This document shows, piece after piece, positions 8,125 through 16,049 of a stretch of 64,000 nt of DNA. The stretch is from Umezawaea endophytica (lineage in GTDB: Bacteria > Actinomycetota > Actinomycetes > Mycobacteriales > Pseudonocardiaceae): contig NZ_JANYMP010000016.1 of the NCBI RefSeq assembly GCF_025061645.1, forward strand, positions 139,047 to 203,046. Reading direction: 5' to 3'. The notes under the pieces are model-generated. The model saw nothing but the letters and a program-made list of their open reading frames with translations. It had not been told where the DNA came from and did no database searches. The translations under genes were made by a program, and so were the position numbers. Every line of letters starts with the position of its first letter. Position 1 is the stretch's first letter.

Positions 8125-9522
8125 GTGACGGTGACAGATCCGGGGCTCGACGAGGCCACCGCGCCTTCGAGCCTGAGCACGAGGGCCGCGCGGAACCTCG
8201 CGTCGACCACGAAGTCGGCGCCGCAGATGCAGGGCATCACGCCCCGCTGGCTGCTGCGCACGCTCCCGTGGGTCGAGGCGAACGGTGGCGCGTACCGCGT
8301 GAACCGCAGGCTCACCTACGCCGTCGGCGACGGGCGGGTGAGCTTCACCAACACCGGCACCGTGGTCAAGGTGGTGCCGCAGGAGCTGCGTGAACTGCCC
8401 GTGCTGCGCGGGTTCACCGACGACGGCGTGCTCGCCGCGTTGGCCGACCGGTTCCAGCAGCGCGAGTACGCGGCGGGCGAGGTGGTCGTCCAGGCGGGCC
8501 GGGCGGCCGACGAGGTCGTGCTGATCGCGCACGGCAAGGTCAGCGCGACCGGGGTCGGCGAGTACGGCGAGGAGACGTCGCTCGGCGTGCTCGCCGACGG
8601 CGACCACTTCGGCGACGAGGTGCTGACCGGGACGGTCGACGAGTGGCCGTTCACGGTCAGGGCGGTCACCCCGGTGATCGTGCTCGTCCTGCCGTGGCGC
8701 GAGGTGCAGGCGCTCAACGGCCAGGCCGACGCGCTGCGCGCCCACATCGAGGCGTTCGTCGCCAACGCGGGCAAGCCGAGCAACAAGGCCGGTGAGGCGT
8801 CCATCGAGATGGCCTCGGGACACGAGGGCGAGGTGGAGCTGCCCGGCACGTTCGTCGACTACGAGCTGTCCCCGCGCGAGTACGAGCTGGGCGTCGCCCA
8901 GACCGTGCTGCGGGTCCACACCCGTGTCGCGGACCTCTACAACCAGCCGATGGACCAGCTCCAGCAGCAGATCCGGCTGACCGTGCACGCGCTGCGGGAA
9001 CGGCAGGAGCACGACCTGCTGAACAACCCGGACTTCGGCCTCCTGCACAACGCCGACCTCAAGCAGCGGCTGCACACCCGCACCGGCCCGGTCACGCCGG
9101 ACGACATGGACAACCTCCTCAGCCGCCGCCGCAAGACCGGGTTCTTCCTGGCCCATCCGCGCACGATCGCCGCGTTCGGCCGCCAGCTCAACCAGCGCGG
9201 CCTCTACCCGACGCCGATGGACTTCAACGGCACCAAGGTGAACACGTGGCGCGGGGTGCCGATCCTGCCGTCGAACAAGATCCCGATCAGCTCGAACGGC
9301 ACCAGTTCGATCCTCGCGATGCGCGTGGGCGAACAGGACAACGGCGTCATCGGCCTGCACCAGACCGGCCTGCCGGACGAGTACGAGCCCGGCCTGTCGG
9401 TGCGGTTCACCGGGATCGACGACAGGGCGGTCATGTCCTACCTCGTCAGCACCTACTACTCGGCGGCTGTGCTCGTCCCCGACGCGCTCGGAGTGCTCGA
9501 GAACGTCGAGATCGACCGCTGA
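8125..9522 (+). CDS. Family 2B encapsulin shell protein with cNMP-binding domain (shell B)
   Basis: The second shell paralogue (465 residues) has the same order as shell A: N-arm, cyclic-nucleotide-binding domain ([26 protein letters not shown]), linker, HK97-type coat. The two proteins align along their whole length, with the coat domain nearly colinear and the cNMP domain and the linker around residues 220-235 most divergent. Shell A has a longer charged linker there ([13 protein letters not shown]). The GTG at 8125 gives the same MTVTD start as shell A; an ATG at 8113 is only 1 nt after AGGAG, too close to be used. Two-component family 2B shells are known from Streptomyces 2-methylisoborneol clusters; mixed particles are likely but inferred here. 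Confidence 0.92.
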   Translation: MTVTDPGLDEATAPSSLSTRAARNLASTTKSAPQMQGITPRWLLRTLPWVEANGGAYRVNRRLTYAVGDGRVSFTNTGTVVKVVPQELRELPVLRGFTDDGVLAALADRFQQREYAAGEVVVQAGRAADEVVLIAHGKVSATGVGEYGEETSLGVLADGDHFGDEVLTGTVDEWPFTVRAVTPVIVLVLPWREVQALNGQADALRAHIEAFVANAGKPSNKAGEASIEMASGHEGEVELPGTFVDYELSPREYELGVAQTVLRVHTRVADLYNQPMDQLQQQIRLTVHALRERQEHDLLNNPDFGLLHNADLKQRLHTRTGPVTPDDMDNLLSRRRKTGFFLAHPRTIAAFGRQLNQRGLYPTPMDFNGTKVNTWRGVPILPSNKIPISSNGTSSILAMRVGEQDNGVIGLHQTGLPDEYEPGLSVRFTGIDDRAVMSYLVSTYYSAAVLVPDALGVLENVEIDR

Positions 9523-9549
9523 GATGACGCTGGTGAGGAAGGACTGGTC

Positions 9550-10590
9550 ATGACCGATGTCGAGGACAAGCAGGGGGTCCGCTCGGCGCACGAGGTGCTG
9601 TCGTGGAGCCGGTTCGGCGTCGAACCGGCCCTCAGGTCGGCGGTCGACAGGCTGCCCGAGTCGATGCGGACCATCGCCGGGTACCACTTCGGGTGGCGCG
9701 ACGAGCACGGTCAGGTCACCGGCGGCAACGGCGGGAAGGCCATCCGCCCCGCACTCACCCTGCTCGCGGCGGAAGCCGTGGGCGGGGTCGCCGCGGCCGC
9801 GATGAGCGGCGCCGTCGCGGTCGAACTCGTGCACAACTTCTCGCTGCTGCACGACGACGTGATGGACCACGACACGACCCGCAGGCACCGGCCGACGGCG
9901 TGGAGCGTGTTCGGGATCAACTCGGCGATCCTCGCGGGCGACTCGATGCTCATGCTGGCCCTGGACGTGCTGGCCGACAGCGGACACCCCACCGCCCAGC
10001 AGGGGGTGCGGATGATCAGCGTCGCCGTGCAGGCCCTGCTGGACGGCCAGGCCGCCGACCTCGCGTTCGAGGAGCGCGGGGACGTGGACCTGCTGGAGTG
10101 CGTGAAGATGGCCGAGGGCAAGACCGGGGCCCTCCTCGGGTGCGCTTGCGAGATCGGGGCGCTGTTCGGTGGCGGGAACCCCGATCAGGTGGCGCACCTG
10201 CGGGGGTTCGGGGAGGCGCTGGGGTTGGCCTTCCAGTTCGCGGACGACCTGTTGGGGATCTGGGGGGATCCTGAGGTGACCGGGAAGCCGGTGTTCTCGG
10301 ACCTGCGGAATCGGAAGAAGTCGTTGCCTGTGGTGGCGGCTTTGAATTCGGGGACGGAGGCTGGGCGGGAACTGGACTTGCTGTACCACTCGGATCATCC
10401 GTTGTCGGGTGATGATTTGCGGCGGGCTGCTGATTTGGTGGATTTGGCTGGGGGGAGGGCTTGGAGTCAGGCTCGGGCGGATGATTTGTTGAGTCGGGCT
10501 CGGGGGCATTTGGTGGCGGCTGAGCCTACGGCTCGGGCGGCGGCGGAGTTGGACGCGGTGGCTGAGCTCGCTTCGCATCGGGATCATTGA
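9550..10590 (+). CDS. Polyprenyl diphosphate synthase, probable encapsulin cargo
   Basis: A trans-isoprenyl diphosphate synthase (346 residues) that would condense isopentenyl diphosphate with allylic diphosphates. It has both aspartate-rich motifs, LLHDDVMDHDTTRRHR near residue 97 and FADDLLGIWGD near residue 229, plus GGKAIRPAL near residue 60. GAGGAAGGA lies 8 nt before the ATG. It follows shell B by 27 bp. Polyprenyl transferases are one of the reported cargo classes of family 2 encapsulins, normally carrying a disordered targeting extension. Here the N-terminal extension is short (about 20 residues) and no long disordered tail is visible, so the loading signal is unclear. The last 300 bp use many NNT and TTG codons, unlike the first part. 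Confidence 0.88.
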   Translation: MTDVEDKQGVRSAHEVLSWSRFGVEPALRSAVDRLPESMRTIAGYHFGWRDEHGQVTGGNGGKAIRPALTLLAAEAVGGVAAAAMSGAVAVELVHNFSLLHDDVMDHDTTRRHRPTAWSVFGINSAILAGDSMLMLALDVLADSGHPTAQQGVRMISVAVQALLDGQAADLAFEERGDVDLLECVKMAEGKTGALLGCACEIGALFGGGNPDQVAHLRGFGEALGLAFQFADDLLGIWGDPEVTGKPVFSDLRNRKKSLPVVAALNSGTEAGRELDLLYHSDHPLSGDDLRRAADLVDLAGGRAWSQARADDLLSRARGHLVAAEPTARAAAELDAVAELASHRDH

Positions 10591-10752
10591 GGGTGGTTTT
10601 TGCCCCGTGCCCTCCCTTTCTGTTGTGGGGGGGTGCGGGGCTTTTGGCGGTTGGGGGGTGGGTTGGTGTGGGTGTGGTCACCTCGGGAGTTCCGGGGCTT
10701 GCTGCATGTGTGGCCTGGTGGGGGTGTTTTGCGGTGCGAGTTCCAGCGTGGG

Positions 10753-10871
10753 GTGGCCGATTTGACTTGGGGCCCCTAGATTCGACCCTTCGCCGGGCAC
10801 TAAAGGGCAGAAGGTGAAGCTGCCGCCCGGCGCAAGTTTAAGGGTCGAATCCCCCAAGTAAAATCGGCCAC
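10753..10871. repeat. Nested 119-bp palindrome, copy 1
   Basis: Outer arms GTGGCCGATTTGACTTGGGG and CCCCAAGTAAAATCGGCCAC pair. Next inwards GATTCGACCCTT pairs with AAGGGTCGAATC, then CGCCGGGC with GCCCGGCG (10791-10798/10825-10832), then GGCAG with CTGCC (10806-10810/10820-10824). A 6-nt bulge (about 10773-10778) is the main interruption. The outer arms are shared with copy 2; the interior is not. It could be a non-autonomous mobile repeat, a structured RNA or a protein-binding element. Confidence 0.85.
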
Positions 10872-10992
10872 GGTTCTAGGGCCTCCCGGTGGCTGCGGGT
10901 TGTTGGATTCCCGGCTTTTCATGCCCTTGTTCTTACGTTTTGCGTTTTGTGCCGTTGCGTGCGCATCTCGCTACCGGACTTGCGCTGGTAGC

Positions 10993-11108
10993 GTGGTCGA
11001 TTTTACTTGGGGTTTTTGGCCCTAAAATTTGTCGGCTTGACAGCTTTCCACCTGTCCTTTTGGCCGACAAAGGGCCAAAAAGAGGGGTCCCCAAGTCAAA
11101 TCGACCAC
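10993..11108. repeat. Nested 116-bp palindrome, copy 2
   Basis: Outer arms GTGGTCGATTTTACTTGGGG (10993-11012) and CCCCAAGTCAAATCGACCAC (11089-11108) pair over 20 bp with one mismatch. Inside, TTTTTGGCCCT pairs with AGGGCCAAAAA (11013-11023/11071-11081), GTCGGC with GCCGAC (11031-11036/11063-11068), and GACAG with CTGTC (11039-11043/11052-11056). The outer arms match copy 1 in nearly every position while the inner stems differ. Confidence 0.85.
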
Positions 11109-11140
11109 ACCAACGACGCTACTGGAAAACGCCGGACCGC

Positions 11141-11578
11141 CTATTCGCCTATCTTCTTTGCTGACAACGTGACCTCGACGCCACAATCCACGACCTCACC
11201 AGCGGCGGGTGTCTGCGCAGTGGTGACCCAATTCCGATCGTTGATCAACAACCGACCCTGCCCCGACGCGTCCCTCTCCAGCAGCACGTACAACCCACTG
11301 CTCTGCATCGTGTCCTGAGCCGTCTGATGCACCATCCCGACCACCGCCGGAACCGTGCACGTCTTCCCCACCGGCTCGACCGCCCCAGTCGGCACCACAG
11401 AAGTCGACACCGCCCCAGTCGGCACCGCAGACGTCGGCACCACAGACGACGGCGCACCAGATGGACGCTCAGCCGAGAACGTCACGACGGAAGACGTCGA
11501 CCCGGGACTCTCCGACGGCGCCGCCCCACAAGCGCTCGCCAAAACCGCAACCACCACAACCAGAACGGCTCGAACCAT
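11141..11578 (-). CDS. Putative lipoprotein with C-terminal PASTA-like domain
   Basis: A 145-residue exported protein. The signal peptide MVRAVLVVVVAVLASAC ends in a plausible lipobox (ASAC, with a weak -3 residue). A Ser/Thr/Val/Pro linker with repeats of the type VPTSAVPTGAV (about residues 25-70) follows, then one PASTA-like domain (about 75-143, with CTVPAVVGMVHQTAQDTM and AQTPAAGEVVDCG). PASTA domains bind peptidoglycan or beta-lactam-like ligands in Ser/Thr kinases; single-domain secreted versions are common in actinomycetes and of unknown role. The start at ATG 11578 has CCGGAGGC 9-12 nt upstream. It is divergent from the arsR-like gene. Confidence 0.78.
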   Translation of the reverse strand: MVRAVLVVVVAVLASACGAAPSESPGSTSSVVTFSAERPSGAPSSVVPTSAVPTGAVSTSVVPTGAVEPVGKTCTVPAVVGMVHQTAQDTMQSSGLYVLLERDASGQGRLLINDRNWVTTAQTPAAGEVVDCGVEVTLSAKKIGE

Positions 11579-11638
11579 CACTGAGCCTCCGGACACTCGA
11601 CCACCCATCTCAGTCAGCGTCGCACAACCCAGCGCCAC

Positions 11639-11667
11639 TTGCTTGAGTATGCCACCCTGGCTATATT
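11639..11667 (+). promoter_or_regulatory. Promoter of the leaderless ArsR-type gene
   Basis: TTGCTT (11639-11644), a 17-nt spacer and TATATT (11662-11667) form a near-consensus housekeeping promoter. The -10 hexamer ends 6 nt before the ATG at 11674, so transcription should begin at the start codon. No ribosome-binding site is present, consistent with a leaderless mRNA. Confidence 0.65.
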
Positions 11668-11673
11668 CCCCCC

Positions 11674-11997
11674 ATGGCATCTACCTTCGCCGTACTGGCC
11701 GACCCCAACCGGCGCGAAATCCTCGACCTCCTCCGCAACGGCGAACGCCCCGTCAACGACCTCGTCGACCGCCTGACCCTCACCCAACCCACGGTCTCCA
11801 AACACCTCAAAGTCCTCCGCGAAGCCGGTCTGGTGGACGTCCGCCAAGAGGCCCAACGGCGTTGGTACCGCGTCAAACCCGCGCCGCTCGCCGAGATCGA
11901 CGCCTGGCTGGCCCCGTACCGCCGCATGTGGGAGAACAGCCTCGACGCCCTCGAACGCCACCTCGACACGATGCCCGAGGAAGGAACCAGGGGATGA
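11674..11997 (+). CDS. ArsR-family transcriptional regulator
   Basis: A 107-residue winged-helix repressor. The helix-turn-helix lies at about residues 28-65 (PVNDLVDRLTLTQPTVSKHLKVLREAGLVDVRQ), and the wing contains RRWYRVKPAPLAEIDAWL. There is no metal-binding CxC motif in the recognition helix, so a metal sensor is unlikely. This is the class coupled to SRPBCC/AHSA1 proteins (SdpR-like). Its stop overlaps the ATG of the next gene (ATGA), which encodes exactly such a protein. The mRNA appears leaderless. It probably autoregulates. Confidence 0.9.
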   Translation: MASTFAVLADPNRREILDLLRNGERPVNDLVDRLTLTQPTVSKHLKVLREAGLVDVRQEAQRRWYRVKPAPLAEIDAWLAPYRRMWENSLDALERHLDTMPEEGTRG

Positions 11998-12884
11998 GCG
12001 CGAAACTGGAGACGGTCGACGGCAGGCCCGTGCTGAGGTTCGAGCGAACGGTGAAGCATCCGGTCGCGAAGGTGTGGCGGGCGATCACCGAGGCGGACCA
12101 CCTGGCCGTCTGGTTTCCCGCGTCGGTCGACCTGGAGTTGATCCCCGGCGCCGCCATGCGCTTCACCTTCCCCGACCAAGCCCCGGTGGACGGGAGCAGC
12201 ACGGGTGAGGTGCTGGAAGTGGATCCTCCCGAGGTGTTCACCTTTCGCTGGAACAACGACGTCCTCCGCTTCGAACTGTCGTCCATCGACGACGGGTGCC
12301 TGATCCGGTTCACCCAGGTGATCGGTGGTGGTCGGATCGCGGCCGGGCGGAACGCGGTGGGGTGGGACGTGTGCCTGGACGCGTTGGACGCCCTCCTGGA
12401 CGGGCGGGGGTTCGAGGGGCCGTCCGGGTGGCTCGGGCCGATGGAGGGGTACATCCGGGAGTTCGGGCTGGATGTAGGGAGCCTGGAGGGGAGGCTGGTT
12501 CGGTTTGTTCGGGATTTGGTGTGGAGGCCCGCCGCGGACGTGTGGGCGTTGTTGGTGGAGGGCTCCGAGCCCGCGGTGGGTGGTGAGCCGTCGGTGCGGG
12601 CGGTCAACGGATACGTGCCTGCCGAGCCGTTGACCGTGGTGGAGGCGCCGCGCGTGCTGGCGTACGGGGCGGTGCGGTGGGAGATCGTGCACGACCCGGA
12701 GGAGGGCACGCGGGTCGAGTTGACCCACGACCTGCCGGTGGGCGCGGACGCGGCGTCCGTCCTGGCCGCCTGGCATGTTCACCTGGAGTTGTTCTTCGCG
12801 GCCACGTTCGGTGAGATCCGGTGTCCGTGGCCGGAGGACCGGGTCGAGAAACTGCGCGAGCGCTACTCCCCTGCCGGGGAATAG
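11994..12884 (+). CDS. Tandem SRPBCC (AHSA1-like) domain protein
   Basis: A 296-residue protein with two START-like domains. The first (about residues 12-150, with FERTVKHPVAKVWRAITEADHLAVWFP) and the second (about 160-290, with RLVRFVRDLVWRPAADVWALL) each carry the N-terminal pattern of AHSA1 proteins. SRPBCC folds bind hydrophobic ligands in a deep cavity; the ligand here is unknown. Translationally coupled to the ArsR-type regulator, which suggests the pair senses and handles one small molecule. Codon use in the second half is visibly more G-ended (TTG, GTG, GGG) than in the first. Confidence 0.85.
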   Translation: MSAKLETVDGRPVLRFERTVKHPVAKVWRAITEADHLAVWFPASVDLELIPGAAMRFTFPDQAPVDGSSTGEVLEVDPPEVFTFRWNNDVLRFELSSIDDGCLIRFTQVIGGGRIAAGRNAVGWDVCLDALDALLDGRGFEGPSGWLGPMEGYIREFGLDVGSLEGRLVRFVRDLVWRPAADVWALLVEGSEPAVGGEPSVRAVNGYVPAEPLTVVEAPRVLAYGAVRWEIVHDPEEGTRVELTHDLPVGADAASVLAAWHVHLELFFAATFGEIRCPWPEDRVEKLRERYSPAGE

Positions 12885-12899
12885 TTGCAGCGGCAACTA
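12882..12899. promoter_or_regulatory. Short perfect palindrome before the pirin gene
   Basis: TAGTTGC and GCAACTA are separated by AGCG. It overlaps the stop codon of the SRPBCC gene and lies 46 bp upstream of the pirin start. It may be an operator or a weak terminator. Confidence 0.35.
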
Positions 12900-12944
12900 G
12901 GTTGTGGCTATACGTAGGTGACACATCAACCCAGGAGGTCGGTC

Positions 12945-13712
12945 ATGACCCGGAGCACCTTGCAGCCGAAGGTGGACGTGCGGCGTTCGGCCGAGCGCGA
13001 CGCCACCAAGATCTCCTGGCTGGACTCGAAGCACTCGTTCTCGTTCGGTCACCGCTACGACCCGGCCAACACGCACCACGGCCTGCTCCTGGTGAACAAC
13101 GACGACATCGTCACGCCTGGCTCGGGGTTCGAGACGCATCCGCACAAGGACATGGAGATCGTGACCTGGGTGCTCCAGGGGTCGCTCGTGCACCAGGACT
13201 CGACCGGGCACTCCGGGATCATCTACCCCGGCCTGGCGCAGCGGATGAGCGCGGGCAGCGGAATCATGCACTCGGAGAAGAACGACTCGTGGCGGCTCGA
13301 AGGGGCCACTCACCAGGAGCCCGTGCACTTCGTCCAGATGTGGGTGGTGCCCGACGAGAACCGGATCACGCCGGGTTACGAGCAACTGGAGATCGACGCC
13401 GAGCTGCTCAGCGGCGGGTTGGTGCCGGTCGCGTCGGGGATGGACGTCCACGACGGGGCGTCCGCCATCCGGATCAGGAACCGGTACGCGGCGCTGCACG
13501 CCGCCCGCCTCCAGCCCGGCCAGTCGGTCGAACTGCCCGACGCGCCGTACCTGCACCTGTTCGTGGCGCGCGGAGCGGTGACGCTGGAGGGCGCGGGGCC
13601 GCTCGCCGAGGGCGACGCCGTCCGGTTCACCGCGACGGGCGGTCAGCGCGTGACGGCGGGTGAAGCGTCCGAGGTGCTGGTGTGGGAGATGCACGCCACC
13701 CTCGCCGGCTGA
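12945..13712 (+). CDS. Pirin family protein
   Basis: A bicupin pirin (255 residues). The N-terminal cupin carries the metal-binding pattern GFETHPHKDMEIVTWVLQG (two His and Glu) and the segment GSGIMHSEKN with a further His, as in quercetinase-type pirins such as YhhW. The C-terminal cupin (about residues 165-250) lacks an obvious metal site. AGGAGG at 12933-12938 fixes the ATG at 12945. Bacterial pirins act as flavonol dioxygenases or as metabolic regulators; which applies here cannot be told. Confidence 0.92.
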   Translation: MTRSTLQPKVDVRRSAERDATKISWLDSKHSFSFGHRYDPANTHHGLLLVNNDDIVTPGSGFETHPHKDMEIVTWVLQGSLVHQDSTGHSGIIYPGLAQRMSAGSGIMHSEKNDSWRLEGATHQEPVHFVQMWVVPDENRITPGYEQLEIDAELLSGGLVPVASGMDVHDGASAIRIRNRYAALHAARLQPGQSVELPDAPYLHLFVARGAVTLEGAGPLAEGDAVRFTATGGQRVTAGEASEVLVWEMHATLAG

Positions 13713-13725
13713 CTAGCCTTCGGGC

Positions 13726-14685
13726 ATGGCCAGGACGCGGCTCTACCGCCAGGGGACGCTCGCAGCGTCGGACTTCCCGCTGGACGAGGTGTCGAAGCAC
13801 CTCGAAGACCCGGACTCGGTGGTGTGGGTGGACTTCCGCTCGCCCACCGAGGCCGACCTGACGACGGTCGCCGAGGAACTGGGGCTGCACGCGCTCGCCG
13901 TCGAGGACGCGCTGACCGAGCACGAGCGGCCGAAGTTCGAGCAGTTCGACGGCAACTCGTTCCTGAAGGCGAAGGCCGTCCGGTTCGAGGGCGACCGGCT
14001 CGTGCCGTCGGAGGTGTCCGCGTTCATCACCGAACGGGCGCTGATCACGGTGCGGGACGACTTCGACTTCGCCGACGTGCTGGAGCGGTGGGACGCGCCG
14101 GGCGGCGTCGAGTCGGTCGGCGCGGGGTACCTGCTGCACGGGCTGCTGGACTCGATCGTCGACGGCCACCTCGCCGCGGCGCAGGCGCTGGACGACGAGG
14201 TCGAGGCGCTGGAGGACGCCCTGTTCGAGGAGCGGCCGGACCACAAGGCCGTGCAGGGCCGGGCGTTGCGGCTGCGCAAGAACCTGGTGGTGCTCCGGCG
14301 GGTCGAGCTGCCGATGGCCGACGTGGTCGGCGGGCTGCTGCGGGCCGACCAGCCGATCGTCACCGACGAGCTGCGGCCGTACTTCCAGGACGTCCACGAC
14401 CACGTCCTGCGGGTGACGGACTGGACGGAGTCGTTGCGGGAGATGACGACGACGCTGCGCGAGACCCAGTTGACCGCGCAGGGCAACGTGATGAACATGA
14501 TCATGAAGAAGGTGACGAGCTGGGCGGCGATCATCGCGGTCCCGACCGCCATCACCGGTTTCTACGGGCAGAACCTGCCCTATCCGGGCTTCGAGAAGCC
14601 GTCCGGCTTCTGGGTGTCCACAGTGGCCATACTGGCCCTTTCCGGTTTCCTGTACCTGAGCTTCAAGAAGCGCGACTGGCTGTGA
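13726..14685 (+). CDS. corA: CorA-family divalent cation transporter
   Basis: A Mg2+/Co2+ channel of 319 residues. The long cytoplasmic domain (1-255, acidic and helical, with ALDDEVEALEDALFEE) precedes two C-terminal transmembrane segments at about 262-285 and 292-312. The pore signature, usually YGMN, reads YGQN, followed by LPYPGF. The charged C-terminus KKRDWL is typical. TAGCCT with a 6-nt gap precedes the ATG and no ribosome-binding site is seen, so the transcript is likely leaderless. Confidence 0.9.
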   Translation: MARTRLYRQGTLAASDFPLDEVSKHLEDPDSVVWVDFRSPTEADLTTVAEELGLHALAVEDALTEHERPKFEQFDGNSFLKAKAVRFEGDRLVPSEVSAFITERALITVRDDFDFADVLERWDAPGGVESVGAGYLLHGLLDSIVDGHLAAAQALDDEVEALEDALFEERPDHKAVQGRALRLRKNLVVLRRVELPMADVVGGLLRADQPIVTDELRPYFQDVHDHVLRVTDWTESLREMTTTLRETQLTAQGNVMNMIMKKVTSWAAIIAVPTAITGFYGQNLPYPGFEKPSGFWVSTVAILALSGFLYLSFKKRDWL

Positions 14686-14704
14686 GTCCACAATGGAGAG
14701 TTCG

Positions 14705-15298
14705 ATGAACGCGCTGGAGCTGGCCGTCGTGTCGGCCGGGCTGAGCACCCCGTCCTCGACCCGGCTGCTGGCGGACCGGCTGACCGCGGCCGCCCGCGAG
14801 CACCTGCCCGGCGTGGAGGTGCGCCTGGTCGAACTGCGCGACGTCGCGACCGACATCGCGCACAACCTGACCAACGGCTTCGCCAGTCCCAAGCTCCAGG
14901 CCGAGCTGGACGCCGTCACCGGCGCCGACGGCGTGATCGCCGTGACGCCGATCTTCACCGCGTCCTACAGCGGTCTGTTCAAGTCGTTCTTCGACGTGGT
15001 CGACAACACCGCGCTGGTGGGCAAGCCGGTGCTGATCGGCGCGACCGGCGGCACGGCGAGGCACTCGCTCGCGCTGGAGTTCGCGCTGCGCCCGCTGTTC
15101 GCGTACCTGCGCGCCACCGTCGTGCCGACCGCCGTGTTCGCCGCGCCGGAGGACTGGGGCGCCGACGGTCTCGCGAAGCGGGTCGACCAGGCGGCGGGCG
15201 AACTGGCCGCGCTGATGGCGAACCGGCCCGCGCCCGTCGCCCAGGAGCAGGCGGTCGTCCCGTTCGAAGAGCAGCTCGCGGCGCTCCGCAAGCGCTGA
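14705..15298 (+). CDS. NADPH-dependent FMN reductase (CE1759-like)
   Basis: A flavodoxin-fold flavin reductase (about 197 residues). The N-terminal AVVSAGLSTPSSTRLLADRL holds the phosphate-binding loop, and the central segment VTPIFTASYSGLFKSFFDVVD is characteristic of this reductase group. The ATG at 14705 has GGAGAG at 14695-14700; an in-frame ATG at 14693 lacks a site and would overlap it. Such reductases often supply reduced flavin to a luciferase-like monooxygenase; one is encoded at 42.6 kb but not adjacent, so no pairing is claimed. Confidence 0.85.
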   Translation: MNALELAVVSAGLSTPSSTRLLADRLTAAAREHLPGVEVRLVELRDVATDIAHNLTNGFASPKLQAELDAVTGADGVIAVTPIFTASYSGLFKSFFDVVDNTALVGKPVLIGATGGTARHSLALEFALRPLFAYLRATVVPTAVFAAPEDWGADGLAKRVDQAAGELAALMANRPAPVAQEQAVVPFEEQLAALRKR

Positions 15299-15329
15299 AC
15301 CCCTTCTCCCCCAACGGATCGGAGAGACC

Positions 15330-15932
15330 GTGGAAACCGAGTTCGCGGTGGCGGGCACGTCCTACGCCTGGCTGGTGGAGCCGCCGTCCTGGACGGTCGA
15401 GGGCTCGGCGGTCGTGGCCACGGCGGCGGCGAGGACCGACGTGTTCCGCAGCCCGTTCGGCGAGGCGCCGAGGGAGGACGCCGCCAGGGCGCTCACCCCG
15501 CCGCCCGGCGAGGAGTGGCAGTTGACGGCGAGGCTGCGCGTGGACTTCGGCGCGTCCTGGGACGCCGGGGGCCTGCTCGTCCACGCCGACGAGCACACCT
15601 GGGCGAAGATCACCTTCGAGCGGTCGCCCGACGGCGTCCCGACCCTGTACTCGGTGGTGACCCGCGACGGCCGCTCCGACGACGCGATCGGCCCCGCCGC
15701 GGACGCCGACGCGATGTGGTTGCGCCTCAGCGGTTTCGACGGCGGCTGCGCGATGCACCACTCCACCGACGGCCGGAACTGGCGGCTGCTGCGGCAGTTC
15801 ACCCTCGGCGCCCCGCGCCCGGTCGGGGTGGGCCTGGTGGTCCAGTCGCCGATCGGCGCGGGCTGCCGGGTGCGGTTCGACGACATCAGCCTGGACGCCA
15901 CGCGGCTCGCGCACCTGTACGACGGCCGGTAG
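15330..15932 (+). CDS. DUF1349 domain protein
   Basis: A 200-residue cytoplasmic protein with the DUF1349 concanavalin-like fold. Markers are VDFGASWDAGGLLVHADEHTWAKITFE, LSGFDGGCAMHHSTDGRNWRLLRQF and the C-terminal VRFDDISLDATRLAHLYDGR. A GGAGAGA ribosome-binding site precedes the GTG at 15330. It lies 31 bp after the flavin reductase on the same strand. The fold resembles lectin and glycosidase domains; no catalytic role is established. Confidence 0.85.
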   Translation: METEFAVAGTSYAWLVEPPSWTVEGSAVVATAAARTDVFRSPFGEAPREDAARALTPPPGEEWQLTARLRVDFGASWDAGGLLVHADEHTWAKITFERSPDGVPTLYSVVTRDGRSDDAIGPAADADAMWLRLSGFDGGCAMHHSTDGRNWRLLRQFTLGAPRPVGVGLVVQSPIGAGCRVRFDDISLDATRLAHLYDGR

Positions 15933-16049
15933 CGGTCAGCCCAGGACGAACGGGAGCCGCGCCGCGAAGCCGACGTCGTCGAGGTGGAACCTGAGCCCCC
16001 GTACGCGGCGGCCTGCCGGACGGTCAGCGCGTCGAGCAGGCCGTGCCCC

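Larger units (their letters stand above)
10591..11140. other. Gene-free region with two large palindromes
   Basis: 550 bp without a supportable coding region; the short open frames lack ribosome-binding sites and normal codon bias. The first part (10591-10750) is unusually G- and T-rich on the plus strand. It holds the two nested palindromes annotated separately. Confidence 0.7.

Noticed and set aside
6406-10587. A 1393-codon open frame on the minus strand
   Set aside because: It is antisense to the encapsulin operon, is His/Arg/Gln/Val-rich as expected from the complement of high-GC coding DNA, and has no family features or start signals.
10587-10817. A 76-codon frame after the prenyl synthase
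   Set aside because: Gly/Val/Trp-rich low-complexity translation without a start site; it runs into the first palindrome.
14693-15298. Longer start of the flavin reductase at 14693
   Set aside because: The GGAGAG that would serve the ATG at 14705 lies inside that extension, and the extension has no site of its own.
15936-16049. Possible C-terminal gene remnant on the minus strand (LRFHLDDVGFAARLPFVLG then stop)
   Set aside because: Only about 20 residues read well, with a frame change upstream. Too short to support a pseudogene call.
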